Part shown: one piece after another, positions 57,070 to 64,000 of the stretch
Layout of the letters: each line of letters opens with the position of its first letter
Numbering within the stretch: position 1 is the stretch's first letter
Assembly (NCBI RefSeq): GCF_014857905.1
Contig: NZ_JACYXE010000012.1
Location: 1 to 64,000 of the forward strand
Source of the DNA: Agilicoccus flavus
GTDB taxonomy: Bacteria > Actinomycetota > Actinomycetes > Actinomycetales > Dermatophilaceae
Direction of reading: 5' to 3'
DNA: 64,000 bases
Program-made: the position numbers and the translations under genes
Notes under the pieces: generated by a model
The model's input: the letters and a program-made list of their open reading frames with translations, nothing else
What the model was told of the DNA's origin: nothing
The model's database searches: none

Positions 57070-57945
57070 ATGAAGATCGCCCTCGACCCGACCCCCTTCC
57101 ACCACGACGCCGGGCTGCTCGAGTTCCCGCGCATCGTCGCCGACGCCGGTTACGAATGGATCCAGCTCACCCCGCACCGGGACCTCATCCCGTTCTTCCG
57201 GCACCCCCGCGCCGACGCCGCCCTGATCCGCGACCTGCGCAAGGCCTGCGACGACGCCGGCGTCGGCATCGCCTCCGTGCTGCCCGTCCAGCGGTGGAGC
57301 TGGCCCGACGAGCCCCAGCGCGAGGCCGCCGTCCGCAACTGGAAGCGGATCATCCAGATCACCGTCGACCTCGGCTGCCAGGTCATCAACACCGAGTTCT
57401 CCGGCCGCCCCGAGCGCGCCGAGGACAGCGAGGCCGCCTTCTACCGGTCGATGGAGGAGCTGCTGCCGATCATCGAACGCGAAGGCCTCGACGTCCGCAT
57501 CGACCCCCACCCCGACGACTTCGTCGAGGACGGCCTCGAGGCCCTGCGCGTCATCCGCGGCCTCGACTCCGACCACGTCGGGATGGTCTACGTCGCCTGC
57601 CACACCTTCCACATGGGCGGCAACATGCGCGAGATCATGCGCGCCGCCGGCGACAAGCTCCGCCTCGTGCACGTCGCCGACACGATGGACCACCACCGCA
57701 GCCACGGCCTGCGCTACATCGCCAACCCGCCCACCACCACCGCCCGCGTCCACCAGCACCTCAAGATCGGGGACGGCGACGTCGACTGGGACGACTTCTT
57801 CGGCGGTCTCGCCGAGATCGGCTTCTACGACCGCCCCGACACCGTCATGGTGAGCAGCGTCTTCGCCGAGGACGAGAACGCCCCGCAGGTCAGCCGCTAC
57901 CAGCTCGAGGAGATGACCCGCCGCGTCGCCGCCGCCCGGGGCTGA
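57070..57945 (+). CDS. iolH: IolH-like sugar phosphate isomerase/epimerase
   Basis: A 291-residue TIM-barrel protein. The pattern MKIALDPTPFHHDAGLLEFP, then IIQITVDLGCQVINTEFSGR, DPHPDDFVEDG and RVHQHLKIGDGDVDWDDFFG, matches what I recall of actinobacterial IolH. Its reaction in inositol catabolism is not firmly established. The gene begins 44 bases after the preceding isomerase gene. Downstream lies a tandem repeat region before the convergent GntR gene. Confidence 0.75.
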   Translation: MKIALDPTPFHHDAGLLEFPRIVADAGYEWIQLTPHRDLIPFFRHPRADAALIRDLRKACDDAGVGIASVLPVQRWSWPDEPQREAAVRNWKRIIQITVDLGCQVINTEFSGRPERAEDSEAAFYRSMEELLPIIEREGLDVRIDPHPDDFVEDGLEALRVIRGLDSDHVGMVYVACHTFHMGGNMREIMRAAGDKLRLVHVADTMDHHRSHGLRYIANPPTTTARVHQHLKIGDGDVDWDDFFGGLAEIGFYDRPDTVMVSSVFAEDENAPQVSRYQLEEMTRRVAAARG

Positions 57946-57966
57946 CGCGCGTCCGAACTCACGGAT

Positions 57967-58084
57967 TCACCGCTCGGTTCTCTTTGTCGCGTTCGGCGGT
58001 GCTCGCAAGCTCGCCCCACCTCACCGCTCGGTTCTTTCTGTCGCGTTCGGCGGTGCTCGCAAGCTCGCCCCACCTCACCGCTCG
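57967..58084. repeat. 54-bp tandem repeat between convergent genes
   Basis: Two consecutive 54-base units (57967-58020 and 58021-58074) differ at only two positions, and a third partial copy (58075-58084) overlaps the GntR stop codon. Each unit contains an imperfect hairpin, GGCGGTGCT, CGCA, AGCTCGCC. The repeat may act as a double terminator for the convergent iolH and gntR transcripts; it appears to have arisen by duplication of the gntR 3' end. Confidence 0.85.
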
Positions 58085-58815
58085 TGCACGGTGATGTCGA
58101 AGGCGTACAGGTCCGCCCGGTAGCAGTGGTCCCCGAACTCGACGGGCCGGCCGTCGGCGTCGTAGGCGTGGCGGGACATCGTCAGCAGCGGCTGGGACGT
58201 GCCCATCCCGAGAAGGCGGCGCTCGCGGCCGGTGGCGCTGCGGGCGCCGATGGTCTGGTGCGCGACGACCGGGCGCACGCTGCGCTGGTGGAGCAGGTTG
58301 TAGAGGCCGTCGGACTCGAGGTCGGCCCGGGTGAGGTCGGCGAACTGCGGCGGCAGCCAGTTGGCGAGGATCGCCAGCGGCTCGTCGCCGGCGAAGCGCA
58401 GCCGCTCCACGAACACGAGCGGCGTCTCGGGCGGCACCTGCAGGGCGCCGGCGGCCGGCTCGTCCACGCAGTTCGCATCGAGGGTGAGCACCTCGGTCCG
58501 GGGCGAGCGCCCCGCCCGCGCGAGATCGTCGTGGAGGCTCGTCAGCTCGTCGCGGCGGTGCACCACGCTGTTCGCCACCGTCGTGCCGATGCCGCGGCGG
58601 CGCACGAGCAGACCCTGGACGACGAGCTCGGAGATCGCGCGCCGGACCGTGGGCCGCGACAGCCCGAGACGCTCCGCGAGCGACAGCTCGTTCTCGAACG
58701 GGTCACCCGGGCGCAGCCGGCCGTCGGAGATCGCGGCCGTCATCTGCTCCGAGAGCTGGTGATAGAGCGGCACCGGGCTGTTGCGGTCGATCGTCACCTC
58801 GAGTTGCGCCACCAT
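58075..58815 (-). CDS. iolR: GntR/HutC-family repressor, IolR candidate
   Basis: A 246-residue regulator. The winged HTH (PLYHQLSEQMTAAISDGRLR, LAERLGLSRPTVRRAISELV) is followed by a UTRA ligand domain (TPLVFVERLRFAGDEPLAIL, ending VEFGDHCYRADLYAFDITVH). It is divergent from iolC, and a TGTCCTAACA operator lies 47 bases upstream of its start, overlapping its probable -35. The same motif, in variants, precedes all inositol units, so this is the likely regulon repressor with autoregulation. C. glutamicum IolR is also a GntR protein with a similar site. I chose the ATG at 58815 with TGAGGTG before it. Confidence 0.85.
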   Translation of the reverse strand: MVAQLEVTIDRNSPVPLYHQLSEQMTAAISDGRLRPGDPFENELSLAERLGLSRPTVRRAISELVVQGLLVRRRGIGTTVANSVVHRRDELTSLHDDLARAGRSPRTEVLTLDANCVDEPAAGALQVPPETPLVFVERLRFAGDEPLAILANWLPPQFADLTRADLESDGLYNLLHQRSVRPVVAHQTIGARSATGRERRLLGMGTSQPLLTMSRHAYDADGRPVEFGDHCYRADLYAFDITVHER

Positions 58816-58837
58816 CACCTCAGGGTAGACGCCCGAC

Positions 58838-58905
58838 CGTATACACGTCGTGACGTCCGAATGTCCTAACAAAGTGTGGACAGCGCGGTGGGATCGGGCC
58901 AGGGT
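58838..58905. promoter_or_regulatory. Divergent iolR/iolC promoter region with operator
   Basis: TGTCCTAACA (58862-58871) is the best copy of the inositol operator. On the minus strand a TATACG -10 (58843-58838) for gntR puts the operator over its -35. On the plus strand TGGACA (58877-58882), 17 bases, CAGGGT (58900-58905) can serve iolC, with the operator just upstream. One bound repressor could control both directions. Confidence 0.6.
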
Positions 58906-59028
58906 TGAGGTGCCGCTCCCGGCCCGCCGGCGGCCGAGATGCGACACGATCGGACCTCGGCGCGAGCGACCGAACTCCGGCGTCGCGAGCGACGCCCCGT
59001 CCCCGTCCACGACGAGAAGGACCCCCTC

Positions 59029-59997
59029 ATGTCCGTCCCGACCGCCCACGACCTCATCACCATCGGTCGCATCGGAGTCGACGTCTACCCCCACCAGATC
59101 GGGGTGGGGCTCGAGGACGTCGAGACGTTCGGCAAGTTCCTCGGGGGCAGCGCGACCAACGTCGCCGTGGCCGCGGCCCGGCTGGGGCGGCGAACCGCGG
59201 TGATCTCCCGCACCGGCGACGACCCGTTCGGCCGGTTCATCCACGCGAGCCTGCGCGGGTTCGGCGTGGACGACACCTGGGTCACCCCCGTCGCCGACCT
59301 GCCGACCCCCGTCACCTTCTGCGAGATCTTCCCGCCCGACGACTTCCCCCTGTACTTCTACCGGAACCCGAAGGCCCCCGACCTGTGCATCGAGGCCGAC
59401 GAGATCCCCGTCGAGGCCGTGCGGGACGCGGGGATCTTCTGGGCAACCCTCACCGGCATGTCGGACCAGCCGAGCCGGGACGCCCACGTGCGGGCCTGGG
59501 AGGTCCGGGGTCGCCGGGAGCACACCATCATCGACCTCGACTACCGCCCGATGTTCTGGCCGTCGGCGCAGGAGGCCCGCGCGGCCGCCGAGATCGCCCT
59601 CGACCACGCGACCGTCGCCATCGGCAACAAGGAGGAGTGCGAGGTCGCCGTCGGCGAGACCGAGCCCGCCCGCGCCGCCGCGGCCCTCCTCGACCGCGGC
59701 GTGGAGATCGCCATCGTCAAGCAGGGACCGAAGGGCGTCCTCGCGGCGACGCGCGAAGGGTCGCACACGATCCCGCCGATCCTCGTCGACGTCGTCAACG
59801 GCCTCGGCGCCGGCGACGCCTTCGGCGGGGCGTTCTGCCACGGCCTCCTCGCCGGCCTGTCCCTGGAGGAGACGGTCACCCTCGCGAACGCGGCCGGGGC
59901 CATCGTCGCGTCCCGCCTCGAGTGCAGCTCGGCCATGCCCACGCGCGACGAGCTCGACGCCAAGGTGGCCGCCGCCGGTCAGGAGACGAACGCATGA
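59029..59997 (+). CDS. iolC: 5-dehydro-2-deoxygluconokinase (IolC)
   Basis: A PfkB-family kinase that phosphorylates 2-deoxy-5-keto-D-gluconate. The 322 residues have the N-terminal GRIGVDVYPHQIGVGLEDVE followed by TFGKFLGGSATNVAVAAARL and the C-terminal NGLGAGDAFGGAF motif with the catalytic Asp. I chose the ATG at 59029, with AGAAGGA upstream. Its stop overlaps the next start as ATGA, making an iolC-aldolase-iolB operon. Confidence 0.92.
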   Translation: MSVPTAHDLITIGRIGVDVYPHQIGVGLEDVETFGKFLGGSATNVAVAAARLGRRTAVISRTGDDPFGRFIHASLRGFGVDDTWVTPVADLPTPVTFCEIFPPDDFPLYFYRNPKAPDLCIEADEIPVEAVRDAGIFWATLTGMSDQPSRDAHVRAWEVRGRREHTIIDLDYRPMFWPSAQEARAAAEIALDHATVAIGNKEECEVAVGETEPARAAAALLDRGVEIAIVKQGPKGVLAATREGSHTIPPILVDVVNGLGAGDAFGGAFCHGLLAGLSLEETVTLANAAGAIVASRLECSSAMPTRDELDAKVAAAGQETNA

Positions 59998-60917
59998 GCA
60001 CCCCCCTCGTGGAACCCCCCGGCCGCGACGTCCTCGACCTCGAGCGCGTCACGCACCTGCGCCGCACCGACCCGGAGGCGGTCGCGCGGGCGTGGGCGGC
60101 GCGCCGGCGCCGCCCACTGCTCGCCGACGACGGGCGGATGCTCGTCGTCGCCGCCGACCACATGGCACGCGGCGCGCTCGGCGTCCGCGGCGACGCGCGC
60201 GCGATGGCGTCCCGCCCGGACGTGCTCGCGCGCCTCGCGAGCGCCCTGTCCCGGCCGGGCGTCGACGGCGTGCTCGGCACCCCGGACATCCTCGAGGACC
60301 TGCTCCTCGCGGGGCTGCTCGACGACAAGGTCGTCATCGGCTCCATGAACCGCGGCGGGCTGCAGGGCGCGAGCTTCGAGCTCGACGACCGGTTCACCGC
60401 CTACCGGGCCCGCGACATCGCGACGCACGGCCTCGACGGCGGGAAGATGCTCACGCGGATCTGCCTGGACGACGACGGCACGGCCGCGACCCTGCAGGCG
60501 AGCGCGGAGGCGGTCACCGAGCTCGCCGAGGCCAAGGTCATGGCCATGGTGGAGCCGTTCTGGTCGGTGCGAGAGAGCGGGCGCGTCTGCAACCTCCTCG
60601 ACCCCGACTCGGTCATCGCCTCGATGCACGTCGCCGCCGGGCTCGGCGCGACGAGCGCCTACACGTGGCTCAAGCTGCCGGTCGTCGCCGACATGGAGCG
60701 GGTGCTCGCGGCGACGACGATGCCCGTGCTCATGCTCGGCGGTGACCCGACCGGTGACCCCGAGGAGACGTACGCGACCTGGGGGCACGCGCTCGCGTGC
60801 CCGAGCGCCGTCGGCCTCGTCGTCGGCCGCGCCCTGCTCTACCCGCCCGACGGGGACGTCGCCGCCGCCGTCGACGTCGCGGCGGGGCTCGTCCACGGCC
60901 GCCCCTCCGACGACTGA
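59994..60917 (+). CDS. Cgl0159-type (beta/alpha)8 aldolase-like protein
   Basis: A 307-residue barrel protein of the DhnA/LacD/class I aldolase group that appears in corynebacterial inositol clusters. Features include MLVVAADHMARGALGVRGDA, DDKVVIGSMNRGGLQGASFE, MVEPFW and TSAYTWLKLPVVADMERVLA, the last two plausibly carrying the acid and Schiff-base Lys. No separate IolJ aldolase is visible, and the gene is translationally coupled to iolC, so it is a good candidate for cleaving 2-deoxy-5-keto-gluconate 6-phosphate to DHAP and malonate semialdehyde. This activity is inferred from context. Confidence 0.8.
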   Translation: MSTPLVEPPGRDVLDLERVTHLRRTDPEAVARAWAARRRRPLLADDGRMLVVAADHMARGALGVRGDARAMASRPDVLARLASALSRPGVDGVLGTPDILEDLLLAGLLDDKVVIGSMNRGGLQGASFELDDRFTAYRARDIATHGLDGGKMLTRICLDDDGTAATLQASAEAVTELAEAKVMAMVEPFWSVRESGRVCNLLDPDSVIASMHVAAGLGATSAYTWLKLPVVADMERVLAATTMPVLMLGGDPTGDPEETYATWGHALACPSAVGLVVGRALLYPPDGDVAAAVDVAAGLVHGRPSDD

Positions 60918-60986
60918 GGCGACGACCGCGCCGGGTGACCCCGGCCCCGGCCCACCACGACCCCCGATCCCGACGAAAGGTCGACG

Positions 60987-61874
60987 ATGAGCGACACCTG
61001 GTTCCTGCCCCTCGGCGAGGCCCGCGAGGCCGACTACGACGTGGCGATCCGCCCGGGCCGGGAGGGCTGGGCGCACACCGGCCTGCTCGTCGTAGAGCTC
61101 GCCGCCGGCGACGAGCGGACGATCGACACCGGGGACTGCGAGTACGTCGTCCTGCCCCTGTCGGGCGGGTCGTTCCGCGTGGCCTGCGGGGAGCGGGAGG
61201 AGATCCTGGCCGGCCGCGAGAGCGTGTTCGCCGGGCCCGCCGACTGCGCGTACGTGCCTCGTCGCTCGACGCTGACCGTGAGCGCGGCCGGCGACGGCAA
61301 GGTCGCCTTGTGCTTCGCGACCGCGAAGGCCGACGTCCCGTTCTCGGTCGTTCGCGCCGCCGACGTCCCGACGGAGCTGCGCGGGGCCGGGCAGTGCTCG
61401 CGGCAGGTGCAGAACTTCGGCACCCCCGGGACGATGGACGCGAGCTCGATCATCGCCTGCGAGGTCATCACGCCCGCCGGGAACTGGAGCTCCTACCCGC
61501 CGCACAAGCACGACGAGCAGCGCGACGGCGTCGAGTCCGAGCTCGAGGAGATCTACTACTTCGAGATGCGCACCGTCGCCGGGGCCCCGGAGGAGGCCGA
61601 CGCCATGGGCTACCAGTGCGTCTACGGCACCGACGAGCGCCCCATCGACGTCAAGGCGCAGGTGCGCACCGGCGACGTCGTGCTCGTGCCGCACGGCTGG
61701 CACGGCCCGGCGATGGCGCCGCCCGGCTACGACATGTACTACCTCAACGTCATGGCGGGCCCCGGGCAGGAGCGCGTGTGGCTCATCTGCGACGACCCCG
61801 CCCACGGCTGGGTCCGGCAGACCTGGGAGCACGAGCAGGTCGACCCCCGCCTCCCGCTGCACGCGCGCGCTTGA
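60987..61874 (+). CDS. iolB: 5-deoxy-glucuronate isomerase (IolB)
   Basis: Converts 5-deoxy-D-glucuronate to 2-deoxy-5-keto-D-gluconate. The 295 residues form a bicupin: EYVVLPLSGGSFRVACGERE in the first half and NWSSYPPHKHDEQ, EIYYFEMRTV, GDVVLVPHGWHGPAMAPPGY in the second, with metal-binding His residues. It is the third gene of the iolC operon, 69 bases after the aldolase-like gene. Confidence 0.93.
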   Translation: MSDTWFLPLGEAREADYDVAIRPGREGWAHTGLLVVELAAGDERTIDTGDCEYVVLPLSGGSFRVACGEREEILAGRESVFAGPADCAYVPRRSTLTVSAAGDGKVALCFATAKADVPFSVVRAADVPTELRGAGQCSRQVQNFGTPGTMDASSIIACEVITPAGNWSSYPPHKHDEQRDGVESELEEIYYFEMRTVAGAPEEADAMGYQCVYGTDERPIDVKAQVRTGDVVLVPHGWHGPAMAPPGYDMYYLNVMAGPGQERVWLICDDPAHGWVRQTWEHEQVDPRLPLHARA

Positions 61875-61897
61875 TCGGGCCGCACCCCGAAGACCTA

Positions 61898-61925
61898 TTG
61901 ACAGGACATTAGGACAAGATAGCCT
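61898..61925 (+). promoter_or_regulatory. iolE promoter with embedded operator
   Basis: TTGACA (61898-61903), 16 bases, TAGCCT (61920-61925). Between and overlapping them is AGGACATTAGGACA (61903-61916), a direct repeat of AGGACA whose complement contains TGTCCTAATG. A repressor here would occlude the promoter. Transcription would start near 61932, 58 bases before the ATG. Confidence 0.65.
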
Positions 61926-61989
61926 GGGCTCGCGCTCGCCCGACACGGTCGCGAACCGGGCCGACGACGACGTCACGAAGGGACCGACG

Positions 61990-62922
61990 ATGGCGCAGGA
62001 CAAATCCGTCAACCCCGACCCGCGGTACAGCAAGCTGACCGTCGGGGTCTGCCCCGACCAGTGGGGCGTGTGGTTCCCGCAGGACCCGAAGCAGATCCCG
62101 TGGGAGACAGCGCTGGACGAGATGGCGGAGGCCGGCTTCTCCGTCATGGAGACCGGCCCGTTCGGCTACTTCCCGACCGACCCCGCGCGCCTGAAGGCCG
62201 AGATGGACGCCCGTGGGTTCCGCGTCGTCGCCGGCACCGGCTGGGGGATCCTGCACAAGGCGGAGGCCTGGGCCGACACCGAGAGGACGTTCCGCGCCAT
62301 CGGTGAGACGCACGCCGCCGTGGGCGCCGAGTACGTCGTCCACCTCCCGCCCATGTACCGCGACGAGCACTCGGGCGACTTCACCGACGACCGCGTCCTC
62401 TCGCCGGAGGCGTGGAAGCTCTACGTCGAGAACGCGACCCGGCTGGGCCGGATGATGAGGGAGGACTACGGCCTGAAGATGGTCCTGCACCCCCACGGCG
62501 ACTCCCACATCGAGACGCCCGAGGAGATCGACCGCATCTTCGAGGCCACCGACCCCGAGTACGTCGGGTTCTGCCTCGACACAGGGCACATCGTCTACGG
62601 CCAGGGCGATCCCATCGACATGATCCGCCGCTACCCCGAGCGCATCGACTACGTGCACATCAAGGCCATGGACGCCGACCTCGTCCGCCAGGCGCACGAC
62701 GACGACTGGGCCTTCGCCTGGGCCGTCGCCAAGGGCTGTTCGGTCGCCCCGCCCGAGGGTGAGCCGAAGATGCCGGGGCTCATCGAGGCGCTCGCCGACC
62801 TCGACAAGGAGCTGTACGTGGTCATGGAGCAGGACATGTACCCCTGCGACCCCGGCGCCCCCCTGCCCATCGCCAAGGCCACGCGCGAGTACCTCGCGAG
62901 CCTCGGCCTCGGGCTGGCGTGA
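61990..62922 (+). CDS. iolE: Inosose dehydratase-like protein (IolE)
   Basis: A 310-residue TIM-barrel protein of the sugar isomerase/epimerase superfamily. TVGVCPDQWGVWFPQDPKQI resembles the IolE N-terminus, and LKMVLHPHGDSHIETPEEID, GFCLDTGHIVYGQGDPIDMI and RIDYVHIKAMD supply metal-binding Glu, Asp and His positions. IolE dehydrates 2-keto-myo-inositol to the cyclohexanedione used by IolD, and no better IolE candidate is in the window. It is the first gene of a unit with iolG. Confidence 0.78.
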   Translation: MAQDKSVNPDPRYSKLTVGVCPDQWGVWFPQDPKQIPWETALDEMAEAGFSVMETGPFGYFPTDPARLKAEMDARGFRVVAGTGWGILHKAEAWADTERTFRAIGETHAAVGAEYVVHLPPMYRDEHSGDFTDDRVLSPEAWKLYVENATRLGRMMREDYGLKMVLHPHGDSHIETPEEIDRIFEATDPEYVGFCLDTGHIVYGQGDPIDMIRRYPERIDYVHIKAMDADLVRQAHDDDWAFAWAVAKGCSVAPPEGEPKMPGLIEALADLDKELYVVMEQDMYPCDPGAPLPIAKATREYLASLGLGLA

Positions 62923-62992
62923 CCTCGCGTCGAGCACACACGACGACCAGCGCGACGACACCCTCTGATCGCATCCACGTGAGGACAGACAC

Positions 62993-63997
62993 ATGACCGT
63001 GCGCATCGGCATGATCGGCCCCGGCGGCATGGGCCGGGCCCACATCGAACGCATCCACACCGTCATCGCGGGCGGCCGGGTCGTCGGCGTCAGCGACGTC
63101 GACGCCGACAACGCCGCGCGGGTCGCGGAGGCGATCGGCGGGCGGGCGTTCGCGAGCTCGGCCGAGCTCATCGCCTCCGACGACGTCGACGCCGTGATGA
63201 TCTGCAGCTACGGGCCGGTGCACGAGCCCGACGTCGTGGCCGCGATCGAGGCCGGCAAGCCCGTGTTCTGCGAGAAGCCGCTCGCGCCCACGTCCGCCGA
63301 GTGCCTGCGGATCATGGCGGCCGAGGAGAAGGCGGGGCGCCGCCTCGTCACCGTCGGCTTCATGCGACGCTTCGACGCCTCCTACCGCCAGATGAAGGCG
63401 ATGCTCGACTCCGGCGAGGTCGGCGAGACGCTCATCGTGCACAACCGGCACCGGAACCCCACCGTGCCCGCGCACTACACGTGGGACATGGCGATCAACG
63501 ACACGGCCATCCACGAGATCGACACGATGCGGTGGCTGCTCGGCGAGGAGATCGTCTCGGCGCGCGTCGACAAGCCGAAGAAGACGACCAAGCGGTTCGA
63601 GCACCTGCAGGACCCGCTCATCCTCGTCATGACCACCGAGTCCGGGGTCTGGATCGACGACGAGATCTTCGTCAACAACCAGCACAGCTACGACATCCAG
63701 TGCGAGGCCGTCGCCGAGACCGGCACGATCCGCCTCGGGGATCAGCACCTCGTCGAGCGCACCGGCACGATCGGGCGCCACCACGTGCTGACGATGGACC
63801 ACAACGAGCGCTTCGGCGCCGCCTTCGTCACCGAGGTGCAGGAGTGGATCACGGCGGTCGCGCAGGGCCGCCACACCGGCTCGACGAGCTGGGACGGCTA
63901 CGCCGCCGCCTGCGTGTGCGATGCCGGCGTGAAGGCGCTCACCGACGACGGCGTCGTGCCCGTGGAGATGATCGCCAAGCCCGCGTCGTACGCCTGA
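62993..63997 (+). CDS. iolG: Inositol 2-dehydrogenase (Gfo/Idh/MocA family)
   Basis: Oxidises myo-inositol to 2-keto-myo-inositol with NAD+, the first step of the pathway. The 334 residues show the Rossmann motif [18 protein letters not shown], the [10 protein letters not shown] motif with the catalytic-site Lys, and the [20 protein letters not shown] segment whose Asp and His are the usual catalytic pair. It starts 70 bases after iolE with GAGGA upstream and ends 3 bases before the window edge. Other cyclitols are possible substrates. Confidence 0.88.
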   Translation: MTVRIGMIGPGGMGRAHIERIHTVIAGGRVVGVSDVDADNAARVAEAIGGRAFASSAELIASDDVDAVMICSYGPVHEPDVVAAIEAGKPVFCEKPLAPTSAECLRIMAAEEKAGRRLVTVGFMRRFDASYRQMKAMLDSGEVGETLIVHNRHRNPTVPAHYTWDMAINDTAIHEIDTMRWLLGEEIVSARVDKPKKTTKRFEHLQDPLILVMTTESGVWIDDEIFVNNQHSYDIQCEAVAETGTIRLGDQHLVERTGTIGRHHVLTMDHNERFGAAFVTEVQEWITAVAQGRHTGSTSWDGYAAACVCDAGVKALTDDGVVPVEMIAKPASYA

Positions 63998-64000
63998 GCC

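Noticed and set aside
57967-58084. A CRISPR array
   Set aside because: The repeats are directly adjacent with no spacers, and no cas genes are present.
62978-62987. A further IolR operator in front of iolG
   Set aside because: CGTGAGGACA (complement TGTCCTCACG) has two mismatches from the motif and overlaps the iolG Shine-Dalgarno, so it is probably chance.

Overview
The window is a very G+C-rich actinobacterial chromosome segment built around the replication origin, with a mobile element at its left end and an inositol-catabolism region at its right end. Gene order matches the origin region conserved across Actinobacteria: pcnA, NUDIX, DUF6049, murJ, sigM, anti-sigma, trxB, trxA, parB, parA, rsmG, jag, yidC, yidD, rnpA, rpmH, dnaA, oriC, dnaN, gnd, recF, DUF721, gyrB, gyrA, DUF3566, tRNA-Ile, tRNA-Ala. 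The gnd gene between dnaN and recF, the free-standing pseudokinase gene next to murJ and the codon bias suggest a Micrococcales-type organism (Dermatophilaceae/Intrasporangiaceae-like). The species cannot be fixed from sequence alone.

Region 1, positions 1-7046: an integrated mobile element abutting the 3' end of tRNA-Ala. It carries a MobF (TrwC/TraI-like) relaxase-helicase, a small Cys-X5-Arg phosphatase, a protein with a C-terminal HTH-like tail, a short protein and a large serine recombinase. The recombinase frame has no stop before the tRNA and stays open through tRNA-Ala into tRNA-Ile. The other end of the element lies outside the window.

Region 2, 7047-21100: tRNA-Ala(TGC), a DLW-39-type small protein, tRNA-Ile(GAT), DUF3566, gyrA, gyrB, DUF721, recF, gnd, dnaN, oriC with DnaA boxes, and dnaA with its leader. 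All genes here are on the minus strand.

Region 3, 21110-27263: rpmH-rnpA-yidD-yidC-jag-rsmG and parA-parB on the plus strand, with parS-like sites. Region 4, 27275-36548: trxB-trxA behind a SigR/SigH-like promoter, and a tightly overlapped operon NUDIX-DUF6049-murJ-pseudokinase-sigM-anti-sigma. Region 5, 36650-48320: pcnA, a membrane protein, a TetR-controlled ABC exporter, a class A penicillin-binding protein, a GT87/DUF2029-like membrane glycosyltransferase, then rpsF-ssb-rpsR-rplI.

Region 6, 48400 to the right edge: a myo-inositol catabolic regulon. Four transcription units each have a variant of a TGTCCTNACA operator: transaldolase-iolD-SDR-NTF2-TauE-SDR; two sugar isomerases (one IolH-like); iolC-aldolase-iolB, divergent from a GntR repressor; and an IolE-like gene followed by iolG. 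Together these encode inositol oxidation (IolG), dehydration (IolE), ring opening (IolD), isomerisation (IolB), phosphorylation (IolC) and a probable class I aldolase step. No transporter or semialdehyde dehydrogenase is visible. The SDR/NTF2/TauE genes in the iolD unit are not explained by the standard pathway and are the best candidates for undescribed biology here.
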